Assembly (NCBI GenBank): GCA_030631975.1
Contig: DAOVKD010000023.1
Coordinates: 1-7,428 of the forward strand
DNA: 7,428 nt
Direction of reading: 5' to 3'
DNA from: Candidatus Woesearchaeota archaeon
GTDB lineage: Archaea; Nanobdellota; Nanobdellia; Woesearchaeales; GW2011-AR4
Part shown: positions 1 through 5,112 of the stretch, piece after piece
Position numbering within the stretch: position 1 is the first letter of the stretch
Layout: each line of letters starts with the position of its first letter
Program-made: the position numbers and the translations under genes
Notes under the pieces: model-generated
Told to the model about the DNA's origin: nothing
Seen by the model: only the letters and a program-made list of their open reading frames with translations
Database searches by the model: none

Positions 1-1002
1 AACGCCATTGTATCCTTTAACTATTGAACTGTTCCTGCTCATCAATTCTTTAATTTCTCCAAGATCGATTATTTCCGGGTCATAACTATAACAACCTACA
101 GTAGGAGAAGCATCTTTTCTTTCTGGGAAGGATCTTACGCCAAACTCTTCCAATGTTTCCAAGAATGCACTATAAATTAAATTTAATTCTCTGTTTCTGG
201 TATTAATAAAATCTACACCGCCTGCCTTTAATAAACCATAAACTCTTTCTTCAAGTGCTCGTACAAGGCTTGTGTTGTCAGTTGCATTTGGCTTGCCTTC
301 TGCTGAGGACTCCACTAATGCAGCAAGGTTACGGATTTTAGGCCCTCCAGCTTCCTTTGCTTTTTCCTGGGCTCTCTTACTTATATATCCCACTACAACT
401 CCTGGCGTCAACATAAAGCATTTTTGTGTGCCTGAAAAACCGAAATCCACCCCATATTCATTCCTGTTGTAATTACAGCCAGCCATCATGCTGACTTCAT
501 CAACGATAAGCAATGTCTCTTCCCCAATTGCATCTCTTAAACGAGGCTTTAATTGATATGTGCCTGTAGATGTATTGTTTCCAGTAATATAAACAGCAGC
601 AGGTTGAAAGTGAAGAACATAATCATGCAACACGTTTAAATCAACTGTTTTGCCATATTCAACATTTAATTCATGCACTGTAACTCCTGCAGCTCTCATT
701 TCCTGAATTGCATTTTCACTAAAAAATCCGCTGTTTACTGCCACAACAGACTCATTTTTACCTACTAACTGCGCGACATTAGAAAACTGGTCTGTGGCAT
801 GGCTTGTTGTGACAAAAGGCTTTTGATCTTGCAAACCCAACAGTTCAGTCAATCCCTCCATAAGATTTATACAGGATTTTTTATATATTTTTTCTCTATG
901 TCCGGTAACAGGTTTTCTTAGAATTTCCAGATATTTTTGCTCAACTGCATGCGGTCCAGGAATAAATAAATACAAGTTAGGATTTGGTTCTAGCTTTTGC
1001 AT
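1..1002 (-). CDS. Class V PLP-dependent aminotransferase (C-terminus cut by window edge)
   Basis: I translated the complement of the first 1002 bases: 334 uninterrupted codons from the ATG at 1002-1000 to the window edge. The class V (serine-pyruvate / alanine-glyoxylate / phosphoserine) aminotransferase pattern is clear. It has FIPGPHAV near residue 13, a TGHR motif near 33, a substrate/phosphate loop GNNTSTGTYQL at 141-151, the cofactor aspartate in IVDEVSMMAG (D168), and the PLP Schiff-base lysine in FSGTQKCF (K194). Family members are usually 360-385 residues, so about 30-50 residues should lie outside the window. These enzymes move an amino group between an amino acid and a 2-oxo acid in the cytosol. 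Substrate cannot be told from the sequence; serine/glycine or phosphoserine metabolism is the usual role. The gene diverges from dph2 and has its own TATA box at 1044-1056; I see no Shine-Dalgarno. Confidence 0.9.
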   Translation of the reverse strand, partial: MQKLEPNPNLYLFIPGPHAVEQKYLEILRKPVTGHREKIYKKSCINLMEGLTELLGLQDQKPFVTTSHATDQFSNVAQLVGKNESVVAVNSGFFSENAIQEMRAAGVTVHELNVEYGKTVDLNVLHDYVLHFQPAAVYITGNNTSTGTYQLKPRLRDAIGEETLLIVDEVSMMAGCNYNRNEYGVDFGFSGTQKCFMLTPGVVVGYISKRAQEKAKEAGGPKIRNLAALVESSAEGKPNATDNTSLVRALEERVYGLLKAGGVDFINTRNRELNLIYSAFLETLEEFGVRSFPERKDASPTVGCYSYDPEIIDLGEIKELMSRNSSIVKGYNGV

Positions 1003-1043
1003 TTTTGTAATAATACTTTTAACACTTTAGAGTAGTTATTGAG

Positions 1044-1056
1044 TATTTATAAATTT
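1044..1056 (-). promoter_or_regulatory. TATA box of the aminotransferase gene
   Basis: On the minus strand this reads AAATTTATAAATA, a near-ideal archaeal TATA element. Its centre is about 47 bases before the ATG, which predicts transcription starting near 1023 and a leader of about 20 bases. Mobile element copy A begins only a few bases upstream of it. Confidence 0.6.
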
Positions 1057-1068
1057 TTGGTTTTTGGC

Positions 1069-1296
1069 TGGCTACATCTCACATAAGAAAAATTTGATAA
1101 TGTGGCTGTGCCAGAGCGGTATTGCAAGCGAGCATGCGGCATAGCCGCATGCAGGGCGAAGCCAAAATGGGCTACCGTGATTTTGTTTGTGAATATGTTT
1201 CCTTAACAACATGCACCAGTTTAATTGACATCATTAAGTGCTCATTCCCACCCGCCTCCCCCTAAAAAGGCACAGCCCTTATTTGAGATGTAGCTG
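1069..1296 (-). mobile_element. Mobile element copy A: core nested in an outer inverted repeat
   Basis: The conserved core (1104-1277) lies inside an outer inverted repeat: GCTACATCTCACATAAG at 1071-1087 against CTTATTTGAGATGTAGC at 1278-1294 (16 of 17 paired). Outside this, the 9-mer TTTTGGCTG occurs on both sides (1062-1070 and 1297-1305), like a target-site duplication. The fit is tidiest if 7 bp (TTTTGGC) are taken as the duplication and the element as 1069-1296. The outer repeat abuts the core on the right but is 16 bases away on the left. There is no transposase gene, so the element is non-autonomous. It sits between the divergent promoters of the aminotransferase and dph2. Strand is given as that of the G-rich block. 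Confidence 0.6.
1104..1277 (-). repeat. Core repeat, copy A (174 bp)
   Basis: The core has perfect 9-bp inverted ends: GGCTGTGCC at 1104-1112 and GGCACAGCC at 1269-1277. On the minus strand it carries the G-rich block (complement of 1245-1262) near its first end, and CTCTGGCACAGCC at its last end, both shared with copies B and C. A perfect 9-bp stem with a 3-base loop, GCATGCGGC-ATA-GCCGCATGC, lies at 1132-1152. The middle is more diverged than between B and C, so the long AAAATGTTG stem of those copies is only partly kept here. Confidence 0.75.
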
Positions 1297-1325
1297 TTTT
1301 GGCTGCTTATTAGGTTTTAACAGCA

Positions 1326-1333
1326 TTTAAATA
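1326..1333 (+). promoter_or_regulatory. TATA box of dph2
   Basis: TTTAAATA lies 23 bases ahead of the ATG at 1356. Archaeal transcription starts about 25 bases past the TATA box, so the message should begin at or next to the start codon (leaderless). This supports ATG 1356 over the in-frame TTG at 1350. Confidence 0.6.
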
Positions 1334-1355
1334 CCAAATTGCATTTCCTTTGCTT

Positions 1356-2024
1356 ATGAAAACAGCATATATTCATGCAAAATACACTGGAAAGATTGAG
1401 CTGGAAGAAATTAACCTTGATAAATTACCGAAAAGAATAGGTATAGTTTCAACAGTTCAGTTTCTTGACAGGATAAAAGAGGTAAGAAAATATTTGGAAG
1501 AGAACGGCAGGGAAGTCTTGGTAGGAAAAGACAAGCAGAATTCTGGGCAGATTCTAGGCTGCGATGCGGGGGCAGCGAAAAAAATACAAAATAATGTTGA
1601 TGCATTTCTTTACATTGGCTCCGGTCATTTTCATCCTTTAGGTGTTGCTTTGAATACAAAAAAAGAAGTTTTTGTTTTTAATCCAGTTTCTAATGTTTTT
1701 TCTGAATTGAATAGGGATGAAATTGAAAAATATGAAAAAAGCAGAAAGGCAAAATATGTCAAATTTCTTCATGCAAATAATGTAGGAATCCTGGTTTCAA
1801 TAAAGCCAGGCCAATATAGCTATAAAAAAGCTGCTGAGATAAAGAAAAAATTAGAAGAAAAAGGCAAAAAATGCTTTGTTTTTGTTTTTGATACATTGGA
1901 TTCAAATGAAACGGCAAACTTTCCGTTCATAGATTTTTGGGTCAATACAGCCTGCCCTAGAATAGCAGATGACAAAGACAAAAATAATGTTATAGGCATG
2001 AGTGAATTGGGCTTAAGCGAATAA
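1356..2024 (+). CDS. dph2: Dph2-like diphthamide biosynthesis protein lacking the first domain
   Basis: 222 residues from ATG 1356; a TTG six bases earlier is in frame but fits the promoter less well. The protein matches the second and third domains of archaeal Dph2, the radical enzyme that attaches the 3-amino-3-carboxypropyl group of SAM to a histidine of elongation factor 2. Visible motifs are RIGIVSTVQFLDRIKEVRKYL (27-47, shown in part), GQILGCDAGAA (second cluster cysteine, C69), FLYIGSGHFHPLG (84-96) and NTACPRIADD (third cluster cysteine, C200). Archaeal Dph2 is usually about 330-340 residues and binds its 4Fe-4S cluster with three cysteines, one in each domain. Here the N-terminal domain and its cysteine are absent, and the upstream DNA holds stop codons and a mobile element rather than that domain. 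It may be half of a split enzyme or a reduced paralogue. Family assignment is firm; activity is uncertain. Confidence 0.85.
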   Translation: MKTAYIHAKYTGKIELEEINLDKLPKRIGIVSTVQFLDRIKEVRKYLEENGREVLVGKDKQNSGQILGCDAGAAKKIQNNVDAFLYIGSGHFHPLGVALNTKKEVFVFNPVSNVFSELNRDEIEKYEKSRKAKYVKFLHANNVGILVSIKPGQYSYKKAAEIKKKLEEKGKKCFVFVFDTLDSNETANFPFIDFWVNTACPRIADDKDKNNVIGMSELGLSE

Positions 2025-2032
2025 GAATAATG

Positions 2033-2602
2033 CTATCTTTCTATAACCTCGACCTTGTCTGTTAAATCAATAATTCTGCTTGGCTTAGTTTTTTTAACAC
2101 CTTCATTGACCGTAAAATCAACTCTGCTTTTTATTTCTGCATCCAGGTCATCTAAAGATGCCATAAAATCAGCTCCACTTTTGTTAACGGATGTTGATAT
2201 AATTGGTATTCCGGCTTCATTAACAAACTTACTGAACCAGTGATCTGGAATTCTTACACCTAAAGTGTCCAAGCCAGGAGCAACATTTTCTGCAGCGCAT
2301 TGTTTTTTTGTCTTTAATATTAATGTGTAAGGGCCTGGCAAGCGCTTTACCCATTCTTTTACATTTTCATTTATAACGCAATTTTCATCAATCCATTCCT
2401 TGCCTGGAGCAATTACAGAAAAAGGGTTTGATTTTCTTTGTTTTATATCTCTTATTTTTTCAACGGCTTCTTTATTTAGCGCATTGCAGCCAAGGCCGTA
2501 AATTGTGTCAGTCGGGTAAATAAATACTGGATTACTTTCGATTAAGCTTGTCCTTATTGCGTCTTTTTGATTCTCAAACTCTTCTTTGGTCAGAATCCTC
2601 AT
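2033..2602 (-). CDS. tsaC: L-threonylcarbamoyladenylate synthase (TsaC/Sua5/YrdC family)
   Basis: 189 residues, the single-domain (TsaC/YrdC) length without the extra Sua5 domain. It makes threonylcarbamoyl-AMP from threonine, bicarbonate and ATP, the first step of t6A formation at position 37 of ANN-decoding tRNAs; the KEOPS complex completes the reaction in archaea. Motifs in order: YPTDTIYGLGCNA (29-41), the basic IKQRKSNPFSVI segment (53-64), RLPGPYTLIL (87-96), LGVRIPDH (114-121), STSVNKSG (136-143) and PSRIIDLT (174-181). Every hallmark substrate-binding segment is present, so it looks intact. The ATG at 2602-2600 lies about 25 bases from a TATA box, so the message is probably leaderless. 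Its stop is 8 bases from the converging dph2 stop, leaving almost no room for separate terminators. Confidence 0.93.
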   Translation of the reverse strand: MRILTKEEFENQKDAIRTSLIESNPVFIYPTDTIYGLGCNALNKEAVEKIRDIKQRKSNPFSVIAPGKEWIDENCVINENVKEWVKRLPGPYTLILKTKKQCAAENVAPGLDTLGVRIPDHWFSKFVNEAGIPIISTSVNKSGADFMASLDDLDAEIKSRVDFTVNEGVKKTKPSRIIDLTDKVEVIER

Positions 2603-2624
2603 AAAAAAAGAGGAATTGGAAGTG

Positions 2625-2633
2625 TATTTATAT
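2625..2633 (-). promoter_or_regulatory. TATA box of tsaC
   Basis: The minus strand reads TATAAATAC within an A/T-rich stretch, centred about 27 bases before the tsaC ATG, which predicts a leaderless transcript. The direct repeat that borders mobile element copy B starts about 23 bases upstream, so the insertion sits just behind the TATA/BRE region. Confidence 0.6.
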
Positions 2634-2664
2634 TTTGTGTTTAAGAAAGTTTTGACATCAGAGA

Positions 2665-2845
2665 GGCTGCGTTCAAAAAGTTAGGCTGTGCCTTTCTAGG
2701 GGAGGCGGGTGGGAAGAATCATGTTTTATCTGAAATTAAAATGTTGCGTATCTTCACCAAATGTTTTTTATTTAAGCAAGTAAGATGCAGCATTTTGTCT
2801 AAAGTCCGCTCTGGCACAGCCGATTAAAATATTTTGAATGCAGCC
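2665..2845 (+). mobile_element. Mobile element copy B with 9-bp target-site duplication
   Basis: Outer inverted repeat GGCTGCGTTCAAAA at 2665-2678 against TTTTGAATGCAGCC at 2832-2845 (13 of 14 paired; the exception is a G.T). It is flanked immediately and exactly by the 9-bp direct repeat CATCAGAGA (2656-2664 and 2846-2854). Inverted ends plus a flush direct repeat are the classic sign of transposition. The conserved core (2684-2821) lies inside, 5 bases from the left arm and 10 from the right. No coding capacity. It lies between the tsaC promoter and the 3' end of the amidohydrolase gene. Confidence 0.72.
2684..2821 (+). repeat. Core repeat, copy B (138 bp)
   Basis: Ends GGCTGTGCC (2684-2692) and GGCACAGCC (2813-2821). 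The G-rich block GGGGAGGCGGGTGGGAAGAA is at 2699-2718, identical to copy C. An internal stem pairs AAAATGTTGC (2738-2747) with GCAGCATTTT (2787-2796), all ten positions pairing if one G.T is allowed. This copy lacks the second hairpin (GCATGC...GCATGC) found in A and C, which accounts for its shorter length. Confidence 0.78.
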
Positions 2846-2882
2846 CATCAGAGATTAAATTGACAATAGTCCTTTGAAGTTT

Positions 2883-3722
2883 TTATAACTTAAAAAAGTT
2901 TTTTGCATTCCAGTAAAAGACATTATCATGATGTTCTTGCGGAATAATCTCTTTTAATAAATTAAAGTATACTTCAATCGGTACTATTGGATAATCAGAA
3001 CCAAACATAAGCTTGTTTCCTACATCACTTTCCAATAATTCTGTTATAACTGGCTTTACTTTTTTCAAGTCTTGCTTATATCTGCCATTTTTTATACTTT
3101 GATTTGATACCAGCCCGGATATATCTGCGAATGCATTGCCATATTTTGAGACAATATCAGCTGTATCCTCTACCTTAGGGTAACCTAAATGGCACAAAAC
3201 AAATTGCGTATTAGGGTATTGCTCCAGTACTGGTTCAATCTTTGATGGATGTGCAATTTCCTTAATATTAGGAAAACACCACCCAACATGAAAGAACAAT
3301 GGTAAGCCAAATTCCGAAGCAAGGTCATAATACGGCTTTAGTTCTTCACTGTTAGGATCAGTAATTGAGTAACCATAATAAACTTTAATGCCTGATACAA
3401 GCTCATTTCTTGAATATTTCTCAATTTGATTTAAATTGCCCTCATTCTGTAAACTAACTGCTATGATTCTTTTTAAAAATGGATATTGCTTTAATTCTTT
3501 TTTTAAGGTATCCACACCATCAGTTATTTCTCCACTAGAAAAAGATCTTAACATACCATCTTTTTTCCCTATCGAGAACATATATTCTATTCCTAGGTTT
3601 TCTACATCTTCTAAAAGTTCCTCTTTTGTTAATCTTGAATCTGTAAACGAGCTATGTATTCTTATTAATTTCTCCAGAGAAAACTCTGTATGAGCATGCA
3701 CATCAATTAAAGGCATCTTCAC
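2883..3722 (-). CDS. Amidohydrolase-2 family TIM-barrel metal-dependent hydrolase
   Basis: 279 residues from GTG 3722, or 277 from the ATG at 3716; the two share a frame. The GGGGTG next to the GTG could serve as a ribosome site for the ATG, but with only three bases between them, so the start is undecided. The expected metal ligands of the amidohydrolase superfamily are visible: HAH (H9, H11) in IDVHAHTEF, H145 in PLFFHVGW, H178 in FVLCHLG and D243 in MFGSDYP. A GIKVYYGY segment (K113) fits the family's mid-barrel strand, and the NAKNFFKL ending is typical. Members hydrolyse or decarboxylate small substrates in the cytosol; the substrate cannot be read from the sequence. Its neighbours do not suggest a pathway. 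It looks intact and full length. Confidence 0.85.
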   Translation of the reverse strand: MKMPLIDVHAHTEFSLEKLIRIHSSFTDSRLTKEELLEDVENLGIEYMFSIGKKDGMLRSFSSGEITDGVDTLKKELKQYPFLKRIIAVSLQNEGNLNQIEKYSRNELVSGIKVYYGYSITDPNSEELKPYYDLASEFGLPLFFHVGWCFPNIKEIAHPSKIEPVLEQYPNTQFVLCHLGYPKVEDTADIVSKYGNAFADISGLVSNQSIKNGRYKQDLKKVKPVITELLESDVGNKLMFGSDYPIVPIEVYFNLLKEIIPQEHHDNVFYWNAKNFFKL

Positions 3723-3741
3723 CCCGCTAAAAATTTTTCTC

Positions 3742-3752
3742 TAAAATATCTA
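3742..3752 (-). promoter_or_regulatory. Weak TATA-like site before the amidohydrolase gene
   Basis: The minus strand reads AGATATTTTAG, centred about 25 bases before the GTG at 3722. The spacing suits a leaderless transcript, but the match is poorer than for the other promoters here and the site lies inside a possible gene remnant. Confidence 0.3.
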
Positions 3753-3834
3753 ACAGGCCTTTTGCTGTATCTTTTTTTGAAGAAGTTTTTACAATTTGGC
3801 CTTCTTTTTGGGCATAGAGAAAATTTACTATTTT

Positions 3835-3861
3835 AAATTAATTTATGAAATTTTCCTGTTG
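3835..3861 (-). repeat. 27-bp repeat, inverted copy 1
   Basis: The complement of this stretch is identical over 27 bases to 5700-5726, beginning CAACAGGAAAATTTCATAAA. A further 11-base match (AATTTTCTCTA) follows in both places after an extra stretch of about a dozen bases here. The two copies face each other and bracket scpA, element copy C and eS19. Confidence 0.8.
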
Positions 3862-3921
3862 ATTTTCTACTTTACCAACACGTTCATGTATTAAGGTATA
3901 ATCAAAAAATAAAATAATTCA

Positions 3922-4659
3922 TCAACTTTCCATCCCAACATCCTTTTTGGCGTTAAGCATTATCCCTATTTCACCAAAATGCTCTTTTTGGTCTAGATTT
4001 ACTTTCCCTTGGGCTGTTAAGTGCAATAATGGAATAAATGTGTAAATCTTGTCTTCTTTTGTGTTGGATGGCGCAAGCTGGGAGAAAGTAAGCCTATTTT
4101 GTTTGTTTCTGGTGAAAAATGATATTATCTTGCTATAGACTTCCCTTATTATCTGGGTTATATCCTTATTTTTTTCAGGTATTTTGACATTCATTGGAGG
4201 GATTGAATTTAACACTCTGCGTTTTTTTACTTCAAGAGCCTTTTCCAGAGCCTTTACAAGATCAAAAACAGAGACTTTTCTTTTTCTTGGCTGCGGTGTC
4301 CTGGGTATAAGTGGCTGTTTTTCTTCGCCGTAAACTCTTGGTTCTTCCAAGTCAATCTCTTCAAGAAGGTCTTCCTCTGGCTGTGTAAGCAATCTGTCAA
4401 ATTCGGATAAATCCTCATTAAGGAGCCTGTTTGATTTTATTTTCAGTAAAATAGCGGCTGCAAGCAATACTTTGCCGGAAATGCGGAAATCAAGATCCTT
4501 CAATTTTTTTATTGTCTCAATGTATTTTTTTGTGAGCAGTCTTATATTGATATCCCAGGGATTCATCCCTTCTTTCTTGATGAGCTCATAAAGCAGAGTC
4601 TGCCAGGTAACTTCATCAGTATTATACAATATCTGAAATATTCTTTCATTGCTATCCAT
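3922..4659 (-). CDS. scpA: ScpA, kleisin subunit of the SMC condensin complex
   Basis: 245 residues, normal for archaeal ScpA. It bridges the two heads of the SMC dimer with ScpB-type partners to form the ring that organises and segregates the chromosome. The N-terminal kleisin helices that bind the SMC neck are clear: WQTLLYELIKKEGMNPWDINIRLLTKKYIE (19-48, shown in part by key residues PWDI at 34-37) and the signature DFRISGKVLLAAAILLKIKS (57-76). An acidic, proline-rich linker spans about 85-125. A C-terminal winged-helix region (about 165-237), with TFSQLAP and FIPLLHLTAQGKVNLDQ, would bind the SMC cap. The SMC and ScpB genes are not in the window. The ATG at 4659-4657 is fixed by a TATA box about 28 bases upstream, making the message leaderless or nearly so. 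Confidence 0.9.
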   Translation of the reverse strand: MDSNERIFQILYNTDEVTWQTLLYELIKKEGMNPWDINIRLLTKKYIETIKKLKDLDFRISGKVLLAAAILLKIKSNRLLNEDLSEFDRLLTQPEEDLLEEIDLEEPRVYGEEKQPLIPRTPQPRKRKVSVFDLVKALEKALEVKKRRVLNSIPPMNVKIPEKNKDITQIIREVYSKIISFFTRNKQNRLTFSQLAPSNTKEDKIYTFIPLLHLTAQGKVNLDQKEHFGEIGIMLNAKKDVGMES

Positions 4660-4683
4660 TTAGGTATCTCTATGTAATGGTTG

Positions 4684-4691
4684 TATTTAAA
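4684..4691 (-). promoter_or_regulatory. TATA box of scpA
   Basis: The minus strand reads TTTAAATA inside AAATTTAAATAC, about 28 bases before the ATG, giving a predicted start of transcription within a few bases of the coding region. No Shine-Dalgarno is present, in line with leaderless translation. Confidence 0.6.
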
Positions 4692-4767
4692 TTTAATGGC
4701 GGCTGTTGCTTTGGAATGGTTTAAAAAGTCCAGTTAGATATAACCGTCAATTTCGAAAATGGCATAC

Positions 4768-5003
4768 TGTAAAGTAAACATGTAAAGTATACATACTAGC
4801 TGTGCCTAATTTAGGGGAGGCGGGTGGGAAGAAGCATGCAATGATATTAATTAAAATGTTGTGTATGTGCATGAAATGATATTTAATAAATAAATCAAGA
4901 TGCAACATTTTGTCTCGCCCTGCATGCGACGTAGTTACATGCCCGCTTGCAACACTGCTCTGGCACAGCCCAAAACCTGTTTACTTAGAAACTTTACTTT
5001 ACA
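4768..5003 (+). mobile_element. Mobile element copy C: core nested in an outer inverted repeat
   Basis: The outer arms are TGTAAAGTAAA (4768-4778) and TTTACTTTACA (4993-5003), 11 of 11 paired. They extend as a weaker 26-bp match (20 of 26) across 4768-4793 and 4978-5003. The 5-bp direct repeat CATAC sits flush outside both arms (4763-4767 and 5004-5008). The left arm also contains a 13-bp tandem repeat, TGTAAAGTAAACA then TGTAAAGTATACA. The core (4798-4970) lies within. The element separates the scpA promoter from the eS19 promoter; the right direct repeat ends only about 5 bases before the eS19 TATA box. Confidence 0.55.
4798..4970 (+). repeat. Core repeat, copy C (173 bp)
   Basis: Ends AGCTGTGCC (4798-4806; first base differs from A and B) and GGCACAGCC (4962-4970). 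The G-rich block GGGGAGGCGGGTGGGAAGAA is at 4814-4833. A stem pairs AAAATGTTG (4853-4861) with CAACATTTT (4903-4911). A second hairpin at 4922-4942 matches the one in copy A in position, length and 3-base loop, but with changed bases that mostly keep pairing. Between the stem arms, a near-duplicate of GCATGCAATGATATTAAT appears at about 4869-4886. Confidence 0.78.
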
Positions 5004-5013
5004 CATACCAAAG

Positions 5014-5022
5014 TTTTATAAA
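5014..5022 (+). promoter_or_regulatory. TATA box of the eS19 gene
   Basis: TTTTATAAA preceded by purines (CCAAAG) that could act as the TFB-recognition element. It predicts transcription starting near 5042, about 70 bases before the eS19 ATG, so unlike its neighbours this gene has a real leader. Confidence 0.6.
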
Positions 5023-5046
5023 CCAATTTCCATTCCTCTCTATTGC

Positions 5047-5082
5047 GCTGACAAAGTTAGCCATTCTATTGCCGCAAGGCAA
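5047..5082 (+). promoter_or_regulatory. Two adjacent hairpins in the eS19 leader
   Basis: Hairpin 1: GCTGAC-AAA-GTTAGC (5047-5061), six pairs including one G.T. Hairpin 2: TTGCC-GCAA-GGCAA (5069-5082), five perfect pairs closed by a GNRA-type tetraloop. Both lie between the predicted transcription start and the ATG, 30 bases before the start codon. They may be a site for ribosomal-protein feedback control, but that role is inference. Confidence 0.4.
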
Positions 5083-5112
5083 GAAGAAAATTAAATTAAA
5101 GATTTGATAAAA

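Larger units (their letters stand above)
3727..3921 (-). pseudogene. Possible gene remnant interrupted by an in-frame stop
   Basis: Between scpA and the amidohydrolase gene, one minus-strand frame (the one continuing from the scpA stop) reads like protein, with a TAA at 3840-3838 in the middle. The downstream half is a 36-codon stretch ending KGLLDILEKNF and a stop at 3729-3727, four bases before the amidohydrolase GTG. The upstream half contains YTLIHERVGKVENQQENFIN. Neither half has a convincing ATG start or a ribosome site. Part of it is the 27-bp sequence also found at the end of the eS19 gene, read there in another frame. I recognise no family; it may be chance in AT-rich DNA. Confidence 0.25.

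Noticed and set aside
272..472. Plus-strand 66-codon frame
   Set aside because: It lies wholly within the aminotransferase gene on the other strand, whose conserved motifs continue through it.
1088..1285. Target-site duplication directly at the core ends GGCTGTGCC/GGCACAGCC
   Set aside because: The bases next to the core do not match across it in A, B or C; the direct repeats appear only outside the outer inverted arms.
1104..4970. CRISPR array
   Set aside because: The three repeat copies are over 1 kb apart, in both orientations, 138-174 bp long, with genes in between; there are no regular spacers.
4900..5107. Two overlapping plus-strand frames of 64-65 codons between scpA and eS19
   Set aside because: They run through the end of element copy C, its outer arm, the eS19 TATA box and the leader hairpins. 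The peptides show no family features and no promoter fits.
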